Source: Sphingopyxis sp. (GTDB taxonomy: Bacteria; Pseudomonadota; Alphaproteobacteria; Sphingomonadales; Sphingomonadaceae). From it: a DNA stretch of 64,000 nt. The notes beneath the pieces were generated by a model. The model was not told the DNA's origin. It saw only the letters and a list, made by a program, of their open reading frames with translations, and searched no databases. This document shows positions 8,990 through 19,093 of the stretch, in pieces (within the stretch, counting starts at the first letter, position 1; each line of letters begins with the position of its first letter). The translations under genes and the position numbers were made by a program. The DNA is taken from the NCBI GenBank assembly GCA_002733865.1, contig NVXM01000005.1, positions 107,330-171,329 of the forward strand, read 5' to 3'.

Positions 8990-9313
8990 TGATTATCGGT
9001 TTGCAACGGATTTCTTTCTTCACCGTGCTACCGGCACCCGATCGAGCCGGGTAGTCCATGATGGGCTTTCCATCGCCCGTCTGGTATCAAGCGATCGCTT
9101 TCTATGCCTGGCAGCGGCAATCGCAATAATGCCGTATTTGTTGTAGAAATCGCCATCCCGAAACATATGGCCTGTTAATACGCCCACTTGGCGTGGATTG
9201 GCACTGACAGGGGAGATGCTGGCCGATAGACTGTGCGACGGCGCACCGTACCATCGCCTCGCGCACACGGCCCGGCACTGATCGCCTCTGCGCCGCGCTC
9301 AGCATAAACAGAT
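8990..9313. other. Gene-free DNA before the IS
   Basis: No supported gene. Open frames here have no family features. The right edge is the AGAT target duplication (9310-9313) of the adjoining IS5-family element. Confidence 0.4.
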
Positions 9314-10594
9314 GGGCACCTCCAAAAACCTCTAGCCAAAATGGCTTTGGTCTGATTCAATTGTTTCCATCAGGAGGCGGTGATGAAGCAGTCAGGTTTG
9401 TTTGGTTTATCGGATCATTTAAAGCGGGTTTCTGCCAATGGCGATCCGCTGGAGGAACTGAGCCGCATTGTCGATTTTGAGGGCTTCCGTGTAATACTCA
9501 ACAATGCTCTGGCGTATTCGGACGGCGCGAAGGGTGGACGTCCGCCTTATGCCCCGGTGGCGATGTTCAAAGTAATGATCCTGGCCGCCCAGAATAATGT
9601 GAGCGATGCGCGGATGGAATATTTGATCCGTGACCGCTTGAGTTGGCTGCGTTTCCTGGGCTTTGATCTTGGCGCTCCCACGCCTGATGCCAATACGATC
9701 CGGATCTTTCGTGAACGGTTGACCGAAGCGAAGGCGATCACCGTTTTGTTCGCTGCGTTCGACAATCGACTGCATGCAAGCGGCTATTTGGCGATGGGTG
9801 GACAGATTGTTGATGCGACGCTGGTGGCTGCTCCCAAGCAACGCAATACGCAGGAGGAGAAAGACGCGATCAAAGCAGGCAAAACAGCCGGTGAGGTTTG
9901 GCCTGACAAACCGGCGAAGGCAGCGCAGAAAGACACCGATGCACGCTGGACTGTGAAGTTCGCCAAGGCCCGCACTGCATCCAATGGCAAGCCCTATATG
10001 GGTATCGCCATCCCTAGTTTTGGCTACAAGAATCACATTGCCATTGATCGCCGCTTTGGCTTCATCCGCAAATCAGTGGTGACGCACGGCGCGCGCCATG
10101 ATGGATCGCAACTTCGCGAAGTAGTGACGAGCGACAACACGGCATCAGATGTCTGGGCTGATACAGCCTATCGGTCAAAGAAGAATGAGGCATGGCTTGA
10201 GGCACATGGCCGCGTGAGCCGTATCCACCACAAAAAGCCCAGGGGCAAGCCGATGCCCGAACGCACCCGCAAAGCCAACAGCGTCAAATCGAAAGTGCGC
10301 GTGTTCGTCGAGCATGTGTTCGCGCAGCAGAGATTGCATATGGGGCTGTTCATCCGCATCATCGGTATTAAACGCGCCGAGACGAAGATCACCCTCGTCA
10401 ACCTGGCCTACAATATGCAGCGCTTGATCTATCACGAGCGACGAGCGGCGACAGGATAAGTGCGTCCAGAACCTGGATACCGGAGCCGAAAACAATAGAA
10501 AATGAGCAAATATAGCCCCTCAGGCTGGTCTCACTCTACTCGGCTGCGACCCACACCCTCGGCGCTTCAAATTATCCGGTTGATGGAGGTGCCC
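9314..10594 (+). mobile_element. IS5-family insertion sequence, complete
   Basis: A 1281-bp element with terminal inverted repeats beginning GGGCACCTCCA at 9314 and matching at the right end (reverse complement, ending at 10594). The 4-base sequence AGAT occurs directly outside both ends (9310-9313 and 10595-10598), consistent with a target-site duplication. It carries one intact transposase gene and looks recently inserted. Confidence 0.85.
9380..10459 (+). CDS. IS5-family DDE transposase
   Basis: A 359-residue transposase. The N-terminal DUF772-type domain contains GRPPYAPVAMFKVMILA. The DDE catalytic residues are visible as the Asp in GGQIVDATLV, the Asp in VWADTAYRSKK and the Glu in FVEHVFAQQ. 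A ribosome-binding site AGGAGG lies just upstream. It is related to, but clearly different from, the transposase at 21440-22498. Confidence 0.95.
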   Translation: MMKQSGLFGLSDHLKRVSANGDPLEELSRIVDFEGFRVILNNALAYSDGAKGGRPPYAPVAMFKVMILAAQNNVSDARMEYLIRDRLSWLRFLGFDLGAPTPDANTIRIFRERLTEAKAITVLFAAFDNRLHASGYLAMGGQIVDATLVAAPKQRNTQEEKDAIKAGKTAGEVWPDKPAKAAQKDTDARWTVKFAKARTASNGKPYMGIAIPSFGYKNHIAIDRRFGFIRKSVVTHGARHDGSQLREVVTSDNTASDVWADTAYRSKKNEAWLEAHGRVSRIHHKKPRGKPMPERTRKANSVKSKVRVFVEHVFAQQRLHMGLFIRIIGIKRAETKITLVNLAYNMQRLIYHERRAATG

Positions 10595-10678
10595 AGATCG
10601 TCCACAAGCAGTACCTCCTGATACCGACATTGAATCAAATCTCAACGCAGCATGCAAGCCATTTAATAGGTCCTGACC

Positions 10679-11320
10679 CTAGCTGGCTTTTGTAAAATGC
10701 GCCGTCGTTTTGGCAGCAACATCCTCCGCGCTCACATCGGGTGCCAGCTCGATCAATTTGAACGGACTGCTATGGTCGTCGCGCTTGAACACTGCGAGGT
10801 CAGTAATTATAACATCAACCACATTGGTGCCGGTTAGCGGCAGCGTACATGATCGAATGAATTTTGGACTGCCATCTTTCGCGCAATGATCCATGACGAC
10901 GATGATTTTCTTCACGCCCGCGACCAGGTCCATCGCGCCGCCCATACCCTTGATCATCTTGCCCGGAATCATCCAGTTGGCTATATCGCCATTCTGAGCG
11001 ATTTCCATAGCCCCCAATACGGTCAGATCGATGTGCCCGCCGCGAATCATAGCAAAACTGTCCGATGAGCTGAAATAGCTCGATGACGGCAGCTCGCTAA
11101 TCGTCTGCTTGCCCGCGTTGATCAGGTCAGGGTCGATCTCGTCCTCAAAGGGAAACGGTCCGATACCAAGCATCCCGTTCTCGCTTTGCAGCGTGACCTC
11201 GACCCCTTCCGGAATATGGTCGGCAACCAGTGTCGGGATGCCAATTCCAAGATTCACATAATAGCCATCGTGCAGTTCCTGCGACGCTCGAGCGGCCATT
11301 TGGTTGCGATCCCAGCTCAT
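10679..11320 (-). CDS. scoB: 3-oxoacid CoA-transferase subunit B
   Basis: Beta subunit of a family I CoA-transferase (succinyl-CoA:3-ketoacid type) that would activate acetoacetate to acetoacetyl-CoA. The catalytic Glu lies in the SENGMLG motif (Glu47), and the N-terminal [13 protein letters not shown] segment is also typical. Length (213 residues) is normal for the separate B subunit. It is the last gene of an isovalerate/leucine degradation operon and overlaps subunit A by 4 bases. In that setting it removes the acetoacetate made from 3-methylglutaconyl-CoA. Confidence 0.93.
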   Translation of the reverse strand: MSWDRNQMAARASQELHDGYYVNLGIGIPTLVADHIPEGVEVTLQSENGMLGIGPFPFEDEIDPDLINAGKQTISELPSSSYFSSSDSFAMIRGGHIDLTVLGAMEIAQNGDIANWMIPGKMIKGMGGAMDLVAGVKKIIVVMDHCAKDGSPKFIRSCTLPLTGTNVVDVIITDLAVFKRDDHSSPFKLIELAPDVSAEDVAAKTTAHFTKAS

Positions 11321-12027
11321 GTCATGTGCTCCCGTTCGCGCGTCATCCGGAATTCTATCTTCTTGTCATAAGGCGCGCCGCTGATCAGGCGTTTGACGTA
11401 GATGCCCGGCAAATGAATGCTGTCCGGGTCCAGTTCGCCGACTTCGACAATTTCTTCGACCTCTGCAATGCAGATCTTGCCAGAGGTTGCCATCGGGGCG
11501 TTGAAATTTCGCGCGGTTTTGCGGAACATCAAATTGCCCGCCTTGTCCGCTTTCCAGCCCTTGATAAGACAGAGGTCTGCATAGATACCGTGCTCGAGAA
11601 TATAGGTCTCGCCATCGAAATTTTTGTGCTCCTTGCCTTCCGCAACCTGGGTCCCGACACCGGTCTTGGTGTAGAAGCCCGGAATGCCCGCGCCCCCCGC
11701 CCGGCATCTTTCTGCCAAGGTTCCTTGCGGACAAAATTCCACTTCCAGCTCGCCCGACAGATATTGCCGCTCAAATTCCTTGTTCTCGCCGACATAGGAG
11801 GCGATCATTTTTTTCACCTGGCGCGAGCGGAGCAACTTTCCGAGACCCTCATAGTCAACGCCTGCATTATTCGAAGCTATAGTCAGGCCATTGACGCTAG
11901 CATCCCGCAGCCCGTCGATTAAGCGTTCGGGTATACCGCAAAGACCAAAGCCGCCTACGCACAGATGCATGCCATCAAATAGAAATCCGTCGAGAGCGGC
12001 AGCGGCATCAGGGTATATTTTTCTCAT
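11317..12027 (-). CDS. scoA: 3-oxoacid CoA-transferase subunit A
   Basis: Alpha subunit (236 residues) of the same CoA-transferase. The glycine-rich CoA-binding region [13 protein letters not shown] near residue 30 and the [11 protein letters not shown] segment are typical. It overlaps both the lyase gene and scoB by 4 bases, consistent with one polycistronic message. Confidence 0.93.
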   Translation of the reverse strand: MRKIYPDAAAALDGFLFDGMHLCVGGFGLCGIPERLIDGLRDASVNGLTIASNNAGVDYEGLGKLLRSRQVKKMIASYVGENKEFERQYLSGELEVEFCPQGTLAERCRAGGAGIPGFYTKTGVGTQVAEGKEHKNFDGETYILEHGIYADLCLIKGWKADKAGNLMFRKTARNFNAPMATSGKICIAEVEEIVEVGELDPDSIHLPGIYVKRLISGAPYDKKIEFRMTREREHMT

Positions 12028-12860
12028 GTTCCGACCTTCTGTAATATTTTTCGTGCTTGATGCAAATGAGGCTTGTCGATCATCTTTCCGCCCAGCTCCA
12101 AGACGCCTGCCGCAGGGTTCTCCGCAAACGCGTCAACAACTGATCGTGCCCATGCGATTTCATCCGGACCGGGGGTGAAAGCAGCATTGATGGCCTCTAC
12201 TTGCGCGGGATGGATAGCCATCATGCCGGTAAAACCGTCCCGTGCGCTTGTCCGGGCATATTGCGCCAGCGCCTCCAGGTTTCTGATATCGGGGAATACC
12301 GTATCAATGGCGGCCACTCCCGCCGCATGGGCGCCGAACAAGGTCAGCGACCGGGCCATTTCATAAGGAGCAGTATAGCTGCCGTCTGCATTGCGAGACG
12401 TTGCCGCTCCAATGGCGGCCGGCAGATCTTCGGCGCCCCAGGTCAGGCCGGCTAGCGCACCGCCAACCTCCTGAAAGCTATCCAGTTGGAATAACGCTGC
12501 CGGTGTTTCGGTGGCAATCGGGAGGACCGGAATCGCAAGCTCGCCCAACAAAGCTTGCAGCCGCAAGACCGAAGCTGCGCCTTCTGCCTTGGGCAAAACG
12601 ATCCCGGCTGGTGGTGCCTGCAATATGGCCTGGATGTCCCCGTCCACAAATTCACTGTCCAGGGGATTGATCCGGACAAAGACCGGGACCCGATGCGTCC
12701 GCTCGAGATAGTCGGAAACCGCATCGCGCGCGGCCTGCTTGCGGGACAGCGATACACTGTCCTCCAAATCGAGAATGATCACATCCGCGCCGCTATTCGC
12801 GGCTTTGTCAAAGCGCTCTGGCCGGTCGCCGGGTACAAACAGGAGGGAGCGCATTTTCAT
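12024..12860 (-). CDS. HpcH/HpaI (CitE-like) CoA-ester lyase
   Basis: A 278-residue HpcH/HpaI-family protein. [13 protein letters not shown] opens the barrel, and DLEDSV (about residues 31-36) supplies the metal-binding acidic residues. I place the start at the ATG at 12860 rather than the upstream frame opening at 12896, because it overlaps the preceding stop as ATGA. CitE-like enzymes cleave or hydrolyse CoA esters such as citramalyl-CoA or malyl-CoA. Here it occupies the slot where HMG-CoA lyase (LiuE) would be expected, so it may carry out that C-C cleavage. This is inference, and another CoA-ester substrate is possible. Confidence 0.85.
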   Translation of the reverse strand: MKMRSLLFVPGDRPERFDKAANSGADVIILDLEDSVSLSRKQAARDAVSDYLERTHRVPVFVRINPLDSEFVDGDIQAILQAPPAGIVLPKAEGAASVLRLQALLGELAIPVLPIATETPAALFQLDSFQEVGGALAGLTWGAEDLPAAIGAATSRNADGSYTAPYEMARSLTLFGAHAAGVAAIDTVFPDIRNLEALAQYARTSARDGFTGMMAIHPAQVEAINAAFTPGPDEIAWARSVVDAFAENPAAGVLELGGKMIDKPHLHQARKILQKVGT

Positions 12861-13309
12861 TGACCTCGCTTGTTCAACAAGGCGCTGCGCTCGCATTGGC
12901 AGACCACTTCGTCGCGCTGATTGATCAATTGATGCTGGAAGGTAACAATGCCGGCGTCCGGTCGCGACTTGCTTTCGCGGAGCGCTATCACGGCGCTGGT
13001 TGCGTACATTGTATCACCGATAACGACCGGCTTTGGCATGACCAGCTTGTCATAGCCCAGGTTAGCCACCAGCGTCCCGAGGGTTGTGTCACCAACCGAC
13101 AAGCCAACCATAAGCGCAAATGTGAACGTGCCATTCACGAGTATCTGCCCGAATTCACTGGCCTTCGCAGCTTCGGCATCGAGATGCAGCGGCTGGGGGT
13201 TGTGCGTCATGGTCGTGAAGAGAAGATTGTCCGTCTCCGTCACCGTCCGGCGAATTTCGTGGGTGATGCTGTCACCCACTGTCCACTCATCAAAAAAACG
13301 CCCAGCCAT
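12857..13309 (-). CDS. MaoC-family acyl-CoA hydratase
   Basis: A 150-residue single hot-dog-fold protein of the MaoC family. Asn37, His42 and Asp44 in HNPQPLHLD fit the R-hydratase catalytic pattern. It sits between the carboxylase and the CitE-like lyase with 1- and 4-base overlaps. In a leucine pathway the missing step is hydration of 3-methylglutaconyl-CoA, normally done by the crotonase LiuC, for which I find no gene in this operon. The MaoC protein is the natural candidate for that step (inference). Confidence 0.88.
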   Translation of the reverse strand: MAGRFFDEWTVGDSITHEIRRTVTETDNLLFTTMTHNPQPLHLDAEAAKASEFGQILVNGTFTFALMVGLSVGDTTLGTLVANLGYDKLVMPKPVVIGDTMYATSAVIALRESKSRPDAGIVTFQHQLINQRDEVVCQCERSALLNKRGQ

Positions 13310-15201
13310 TATTTCGTCTCCGGTTCAGATTGTGGTTTCTCGATCTGGATCAACAGCGCATCGCTGGCGACTTGTTCATTCAGCGCCGGACCGACCTCGC
13401 GCACAATCCCGTCGAACGGTGCCACGATGCTATGCTCCATTTTCATCGCTTCCAGAACCATGATTTTCTGTCCCGCGACGACCGTGTCGCCGGTCTGCAC
13501 GTCCAGGGCGATCACCTTACCCGGCATCGGAGACAGGATGGCGCCGTCAGCCGCACTCGCAGTTGCTCCGCCTTCGTGCCGTTCCAACGCTATCCCGAAA
13601 CTCTGTCCGTTTGCGGTCACCAGCGCCACGTCCTGGGCAGCCCGGGACACATAGATATCTCCGCCAAACTCAGCCGGCGCATTGGCCTGATAGGATTTGC
13701 CGCCAACGCTCATTCTCACAATATCGGATGGATTTGCGTTCAGGCGGAGGCCACTTAATCCCGCCCGATGACTATCCTGATATTGGAACACCAGTTCTTT
13801 TGCTGCCTGACGCAGCATCTCTTCACTCGGTTCGTCAATCGGCAGCAATGTCTCGCCATGATCCTCGATGAATGAAGTCGTTATATCTCCCGCTATAAAT
13901 TCCGGGTGGGTGACGGCGTTGAAAAGAAAGCCTGCATTGGATTTTACCGGCCAGACGGCGAGCCCCTCCAGCTTCTCCGCCATCGCCATAAGGGCGTCGT
14001 CCCGGTTTCCGGCATGCACGATCACTTTGGCGATCATTGGATCGTAGAATGGCGAGACGACATCGCCCTGTTCGACACCCGTTTCGATCCGGACACCATC
14101 GTCCGGAAAATGGCATTGCGCCAGCATCCCGGTCGAAGGAAGAAATCCGCTCGTCGGGTCTTCGGCATAGAGACGGACTTCTGCGGCGTGACCGCTGATC
14201 GAGAGATCCGCCTGCTCCAGCGGCATCGCTTCACCGCTTGCTACACGCAATTGCCATTCGACGAGATCGACACCGGTTATTTCTTCGGTCACCGGATGCT
14301 CGACCTGCAGGCGAGTGTTCATTTCCATGAACCAGATCCGGTCGGCGCGGAGACCTTCGCTGGCATCTGCGATAAATTCTATCGTGCCTGCGCCTTCATA
14401 ATCCACGGCTTTTGCTGCACGCACCGCTGCGTCGCAAAGCGCAGCGCGAGTGGTTTCGTCCATGCCCGGTGCCGGTGCTTCCTCGACCACCTTTTGGTGG
14501 CGACGCTGCAGCGAACAGTCGCGCTCAAACAGATGCACGACATTGCCGTGACTATCACCGAAGACCTGCACTTCTATGTGGCGTGGGCTTTCGATCCATT
14601 TCTCAATGAGCACCACATCGTTGCCAAAGTTCGCCTTTGCCTCGCGCTGACAGGAGGTTAAATCGTCGGCAAAGCTGTCCGCAGAATTGACTTTGCGCAT
14701 GCCCTTGCCGCCACCGCCCGCAACCGCCTTGATCAAGACGGGGTAACCGATTTTTTCGGCCTGCTCCGCCAGATATTCCGGATCCTGATTGTCACCCATA
14801 TAGCCCGGCGTCGTTGGCACGCCTGCATCATCCATCAGTTTCTTGGCTGCATCTTTCAATCCCATGGCGCGAATACTGTCGGGTTTTGGGCCAACCCAGA
14901 TCAGACCAGCATCGATAACGGATTGTGCGAAATCGGCATTTTCGCTGAGGAAACCATAGCCGGGATGGATGGCTTCCGCGCCGCTTTGCTTGGCGGCGGC
15001 GATGATCTTTACGCCGACGAGATAGGATTCCGCCGCCGGTGACGGCCCGATATGAAGCGCTTCATCCGCCTGGCGCACATGCATCGCCTGGGCATCCGCT
15101 TCAGAATAAACTGCAACCGTGCGGACACCCATTTTGCGGGCGGTTTTCATTATCCGGCAAGCAATTTCGCCGCGATTGGCAATGAGAAGAGATTTGATCA
15201 T
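13309..15201 (-). CDS. liuD: Methylcrotonyl-CoA carboxylase alpha (biotin) subunit
   Basis: A 630-residue biotin-dependent carboxylase subunit. Biotin carboxylase domains occupy about residues 1-450 (SLLIANRGEIACR at the start, GGGGKGMR in the ATP grasp). The C-terminal biotinyl domain carries EAMKMEH with the biotinylated Lys at residue 587. It would carboxylate carrier-bound biotin for transfer to 3-methylcrotonyl-CoA. Acetyl- and propionyl-CoA carboxylase alpha subunits look alike. The assignment to MCC rests on the neighbouring carboxyltransferase and isovaleryl-CoA dehydrogenase genes. Confidence 0.9.
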   Translation of the reverse strand: MIKSLLIANRGEIACRIMKTARKMGVRTVAVYSEADAQAMHVRQADEALHIGPSPAAESYLVGVKIIAAAKQSGAEAIHPGYGFLSENADFAQSVIDAGLIWVGPKPDSIRAMGLKDAAKKLMDDAGVPTTPGYMGDNQDPEYLAEQAEKIGYPVLIKAVAGGGGKGMRKVNSADSFADDLTSCQREAKANFGNDVVLIEKWIESPRHIEVQVFGDSHGNVVHLFERDCSLQRRHQKVVEEAPAPGMDETTRAALCDAAVRAAKAVDYEGAGTIEFIADASEGLRADRIWFMEMNTRLQVEHPVTEEITGVDLVEWQLRVASGEAMPLEQADLSISGHAAEVRLYAEDPTSGFLPSTGMLAQCHFPDDGVRIETGVEQGDVVSPFYDPMIAKVIVHAGNRDDALMAMAEKLEGLAVWPVKSNAGFLFNAVTHPEFIAGDITTSFIEDHGETLLPIDEPSEEMLRQAAKELVFQYQDSHRAGLSGLRLNANPSDIVRMSVGGKSYQANAPAEFGGDIYVSRAAQDVALVTANGQSFGIALERHEGGATASAADGAILSPMPGKVIALDVQTGDTVVAGQKIMVLEAMKMEHSIVAPFDGIVREVGPALNEQVASDALLIQIEKPQSEPETK

Positions 15202-15210
15202 GTCTCGCCC

Positions 15211-16812
15211 CTACATCCGGAACAGGCCGAATTGGGCTCTGTCCTCTATCGGTGCGTTCAGTGTCGCGGCAAAGGCCAGCCCCAGCACATCGCGGGTTTG
15301 CGCCGGGTCGATGATGCCGTCATCCCACAGTCTTGCGGTTGCAAAATAGGGATTGCCTTCGTCTTCGTAGAGCTGCCGAACCGGTGCCTTGAAGGCCTCG
15401 ACCTCCTCGTCGCTCCACTTGCTCGCATCGCGATGGACGGTGGCCAAGACGCTTGCTGCCTGTTCTCCACCCATTACGCTGATTCGGCTGTTGGGCCAGC
15501 TGAACAGAAAGCGGGGGGAATATGCGCGGCCGCACATTCCGTAATTGCCCGCTCCAAAGCTGCCGCCGATCATGATCGTTACTTTGGGAACCTGCGCTGT
15601 CGCAACCGCGGTCACAAGTTTCGCGCCGTGCTTGGCGATGCCTTCCTGTTCATATTTCCCGCCGACCATGAAGCCCGAGATATTCTGCAAGAACAGCAGC
15701 GGGATTTTGCGCTGGCAGGCCAGTTCGATGAAATGCGCGCCTTTTTGGGCGCTTTCACTGAATAAAATGCCATTATTAGCGAGAATGGCGACCGGCATAC
15801 CGTGGATATGGGCAAAGCCGCACACCAGGGTTGTACCATAAAGTGCCTTGAACTCGTGAAACTCGCTGCCATCCACCAAGTGAGCGATCACTTCCCGCAC
15901 TTCATAAGGCGCGCGAACATCGTCGGGGATGATGCCGTATAAATCAGACGCTTCATATTTTGGCGCTCGACTATCCTTCAACGAGATGTCGGGTGCGCGG
16001 TTTTCCGGCAGAGTGGAAATAATATCACGGACGATCGTCAAGGCATGTGCATCGCTATCGGCAACATGATCGACGACGCCGGACTTCTTGCCGTGCATGT
16101 CGCCGCCACCCAAATCTTCAGCGCTGATCTCTTCTCCGGTGGCGGCTTTGACAAGCGGCGGGCCGGCGAGGAAAATCGTGCCTTGATTGCGCACGATGAC
16201 GGTCTCTTCCGACATGGCGGGAACATAGGCACCGCCTGCGGTACAACTCCCCATGACACAGGCAATCTGCGGAATTTGCTTCGCGCTCATATTGGCCTGG
16301 TTGAAGAATATACGTCCGAAATGGTCCCGGTCCGGAAAAACTTCTGCCTGATTGGGCAGGTTCGCACCGCCACTGTCGACAAGATATATGCAGGGCAGCC
16401 GGTTCTCGAGCGCGACTTCCTGTGCCCGCAAATGCTTCTTCACGGTAAGTGGATAATAGGTACCACCCTTAACGGTAGCGTCATTGCAAACGATCATCAC
16501 ATGCCGACCGGACACCTGCCCCACGCCAGCAATCATTCCGGCGCCAGGAACGGCGTCATCATAAAGGCCATTGGCTGTGAGCTGGCCGATCTCCAAAAAT
16601 GCGGAGCCAGGATCCAGTAATCGTTCCACACGATCCCGCGGCAGCAGCTTTCCGCGCGAAACGTGGCGGTCGCGGGATTTTTCAGAACCGCCAAGCGCAT
16701 TGGTCGCAACCTTGGCGCGCAACTCCTCGACAAGCGCTTTGTTGTGCGCGGCATATTGCTGAAAAGTCTCGTTTTCAGCGCTTATTCTGGTCGGAATGAT
16801 CGGCGCAGTCAT
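15211..16812 (-). CDS. liuB: Methylcrotonyl-CoA carboxylase beta (carboxyltransferase) subunit
   Basis: A 533-residue carboxyltransferase subunit that moves CO2 from biotin to 3-methylcrotonyl-CoA, giving 3-methylglutaconyl-CoA. Typical segments are the N-terminal [12 protein letters not shown], the [13 protein letters not shown] block specific to MCC beta, and [16 protein letters not shown] in the C-terminal half. It lies 9 bases upstream of liuD and 5 bases downstream of the acyl-CoA dehydrogenase. Confidence 0.94.
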   Translation of the reverse strand: MTAPIIPTRISAENETFQQYAAHNKALVEELRAKVATNALGGSEKSRDRHVSRGKLLPRDRVERLLDPGSAFLEIGQLTANGLYDDAVPGAGMIAGVGQVSGRHVMIVCNDATVKGGTYYPLTVKKHLRAQEVALENRLPCIYLVDSGGANLPNQAEVFPDRDHFGRIFFNQANMSAKQIPQIACVMGSCTAGGAYVPAMSEETVIVRNQGTIFLAGPPLVKAATGEEISAEDLGGGDMHGKKSGVVDHVADSDAHALTIVRDIISTLPENRAPDISLKDSRAPKYEASDLYGIIPDDVRAPYEVREVIAHLVDGSEFHEFKALYGTTLVCGFAHIHGMPVAILANNGILFSESAQKGAHFIELACQRKIPLLFLQNISGFMVGGKYEQEGIAKHGAKLVTAVATAQVPKVTIMIGGSFGAGNYGMCGRAYSPRFLFSWPNSRISVMGGEQAASVLATVHRDASKWSDEEVEAFKAPVRQLYEDEGNPYFATARLWDDGIIDPAQTRDVLGLAFAATLNAPIEDRAQFGLFRM

Positions 16813-16817
16813 GGCGT

Positions 16818-17981
16818 CTATGCTCCCCCGATTAATTCGCGGCCGATCAGCATGCGGCGGATTTCATTGGTGCCGGCGCCAATGTCCATAAGCTTGCTGT
16901 CGCGCCAGTAACGCTCCACCGGCCAGTCGGTGGTATAGCCTGCACCACCCAGCGCCTGGACCGACTCTTCCGCAACCCGTACGCTGTTCTCACTGGCCAG
17001 CATGATCGCGCCCGCCGCATCGAAGCGCGTGGTCTGCCCGGCATCGCAGGCCTTGTTGACATTATAGACATAGCTGCGCGCGCTGTTGAGCCGGACGTAC
17101 ATGTCGGCGATCTTGCCCTGCATCAGCTGGAAGCTGCCGATCGGCTTGCCGAACTGCTTGCGATCACGGACATAGGGGATAACCGTATCCAGACAGGCCT
17201 GCATCAGCCCGAGCGGGATCGCGGCCAATACGGCGCGTTCATAGTCGAGACCGGACATAAGCACGCTAACGCCGCCGTTGAGCGGTCCCATGACATTTTC
17301 TTCGGGAACCTCGCAATCGTCAAATACCAGCTCTGCGGTAGGGCTCCCTTTCATGCCGACTTTCTGGATTTTTTGCCCGATGGAGAGCCCCTTCATGCCT
17401 TTTTCAATCAGAAATGCAGTGATCCCGCCCGACCCGGCATCCGGGCGGGTCTTCGCGTAGACAACCAGTGTATCGGCGCAACTGCTATTGGTGATCCAGA
17501 ATTTTGTCCCGTTCAGGACATAGCCGCCCTGCACGGCTTCGGCCTTGAGTTTCATCGAAACAACATCCGACCCCGCGCACGCTTCCGACATGGCCAGCGC
17601 GCCGACATGCTCGCCGGAAATAAGCTTCGGCAGATATTTGGCTTTTTGTTCCGGCGAGGCCCAACGACGGATCTGATTGACGCATAAATTACTATGCGCT
17701 CCGTAGGACAAGCCCAGAGCAGCACTAGCGCGGCTCACTTCTTCCACAGCAATTGCATGCTCTATATAGCCAAGACCCAACCCGCCGTCTTCTTCCTCGA
17801 CCGTAATCCCGTGCAGGCCAAGATCGCCCATTTGTTCCCACAGCTCTCGCGGAAACCAGTCTTCCCGGTCCATTTTTTGCGCCAGGGGCATGATCTTCTC
17901 TTCCGCAAAACGACGCGTTGTATCGCGGATGTGATCGGCCATTTCGCCAAGCTGAAAATCAAATTGGGGAGTTGCGAGCAT
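16818..17981 (-). CDS. liuA: Isovaleryl-CoA dehydrogenase
   Basis: A 387-residue acyl-CoA dehydrogenase that would oxidise isovaleryl-CoA to 3-methylcrotonyl-CoA with FAD. The catalytic base has the placement diagnostic of isovaleryl-CoA dehydrogenase: Glu248 in GLDYERAVL, rather than the later Glu of medium-chain enzymes. The C-terminal segment [12 protein letters not shown] and the [10 protein letters not shown] motif fit the family. It is the first gene of the operon, and a LysR gene is transcribed divergently from the other side of its promoter. Confidence 0.93.
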   Translation of the reverse strand: MLATPQFDFQLGEMADHIRDTTRRFAEEKIMPLAQKMDREDWFPRELWEQMGDLGLHGITVEEEDGGLGLGYIEHAIAVEEVSRASAALGLSYGAHSNLCVNQIRRWASPEQKAKYLPKLISGEHVGALAMSEACAGSDVVSMKLKAEAVQGGYVLNGTKFWITNSSCADTLVVYAKTRPDAGSGGITAFLIEKGMKGLSIGQKIQKVGMKGSPTAELVFDDCEVPEENVMGPLNGGVSVLMSGLDYERAVLAAIPLGLMQACLDTVIPYVRDRKQFGKPIGSFQLMQGKIADMYVRLNSARSYVYNVNKACDAGQTTRFDAAGAIMLASENSVRVAEESVQALGGAGYTTDWPVERYWRDSKLMDIGAGTNEIRRMLIGRELIGGA

Positions 17982-18049
17982 GGGATCCTCATCCTTTGGT
18001 TATTTTGGGCAATTTCTCAAACCCGTCACATAGTGCCTGTTTAGTCATG

Positions 18050-18067
18050 CATAAAATTGATTTTATG
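18050..18067. promoter_or_regulatory. Palindrome in the liuA-lysR intergenic region
   Basis: CATAAAAT-TG-ATTTTATG is a perfect 8-base-arm inverted repeat in the 109-bp gap between the divergent liuA and LysR genes. It ends 23 bases before the LysR start. LysR-type regulators bind AT-rich dyads with T-N11-A spacing between such genes, so this is the likely control site for both directions. This is an inference from sequence symmetry and position. Confidence 0.6.
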
Positions 18068-18090
18068 AGAATTTGGTATAGGATAATTTT

Positions 18091-18978
18091 ATGATAACAC
18101 GCACCCAGGTTCGGCAATTCCTCGCTGTCGTCGACGGCGGTAGCTTCACGCGAGCGGCCGCGCTGATCAATGTCACGCAACCGACATTGTCCACCGGTGT
18201 CGGCGAGTTGGAAAAGCATCTCGGTACAAAGCTTTTCATTCGCGAAAAGCGGCGCATTCAATTGACCGAAGCCGGAGCCAAGTTTCTGGTTCACGCCCGC
18301 AAAATCCAGCGCGAGTTCAGGCTTGCCGAAGACGAGACCGTGAAATCCATTCCTCCGCAAAAGGCAATCAAGCTGGGCGTGCTGGAGAGCATCGCTTCGC
18401 ACATATTGGAACCGATAATCGCGGATTACCAAAGCCAGGAGCATGATAATCCGCTTTCCCTATTGGAAGGCAGTGTCTCCGAACTACAAAACGCTCTTGC
18501 AAAAGGAATGATCGATGCCGCCATCACTATTTCACCGGCAAATATCTCAACAGGCCGCATAATTCTCCTGTTCGAAGAGCCCTATTTGTTGATGGCGTCC
18601 AGCCGTCACAGGATTGCTGACCGGCCAATCGTATCACCGGAGGAAGTCAGCAGCGAGACAATGATTGCCCGACGTTCTTGCGAGCTCTTGTCCGAAACAA
18701 GCAAGTTTTTCACTTCGCACGGTGCCCGCCCGCCATTCAGTCTGCGATCGCCTCATGATGATAGAGTCATGACCATGGTGCGCGCCAACCTGGGAATTAC
18801 CGTAGCACCGCGTTCACATCAGATCAAAGGTGTCTCCGCTATCCAGCTCGAGGGATTTTTATACGATCGTACCATCGCATTGGTCCTGGGAGTCACTTGG
18901 ACGCGGAAATTTGGATCGGGCCATATTTTAATTCAGTCAATTCAGCAGAACCTCGAACTTTCACTAGCCAGTACGTGA
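18091..18978 (+). CDS. LysR-family transcriptional regulator
   Basis: A 295-residue LysR regulator. The N-terminal winged helix-turn-helix is clear (RQFLAVVDGGSFTRAAALINVTQPTLS), followed by an effector-binding domain. An AGGA ribosome-binding site precedes the ATG. It is divergent from the leucine/isovalerate operon and probably controls it. Characterised liu operons are usually controlled by MerR-type LiuR or TetR-type LiuQ, so a LysR here is a different solution. The effector cannot be read from sequence. Confidence 0.93.
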   Translation: MITRTQVRQFLAVVDGGSFTRAAALINVTQPTLSTGVGELEKHLGTKLFIREKRRIQLTEAGAKFLVHARKIQREFRLAEDETVKSIPPQKAIKLGVLESIASHILEPIIADYQSQEHDNPLSLLEGSVSELQNALAKGMIDAAITISPANISTGRIILLFEEPYLLMASSRHRIADRPIVSPEEVSSETMIARRSCELLSETSKFFTSHGARPPFSLRSPHDDRVMTMVRANLGITVAPRSHQIKGVSAIQLEGFLYDRTIALVLGVTWTRKFGSGHILIQSIQQNLELSLAST

Positions 18979-18979
18979 A

Positions 18980-19020
18980 AAAAGCGCGCCGTCCTCGGGA
19001 GAGAAGGACGACGCGCTTTT
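18980..19020 (+). terminator. Bidirectional terminator between LysR and TonB receptor genes
   Basis: AAAAGCGCG-C-CGTCCT pairs with AGGACGACGCGCTTTT (15 of 16 positions) around a 9-base loop. The A-run on one side and T-run on the other let it act on both strands. It follows the LysR stop immediately and lies after the 3' end of the TonB receptor pseudogene on the other strand. Confidence 0.8.
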
Positions 19021-19093
19021 GCTCAGTTTTGAGCTATCTCGAGTTGAGCAAGCTGGGACTACCTCCAGCGAACTGCTCGTTTCACCACTTGGA

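Noticed and set aside
17989..18444. 151-codon minus-strand frame opposite the LysR gene
   Set aside because: It is antisense to a clear LysR helix-turn-helix region and has no features of its own.
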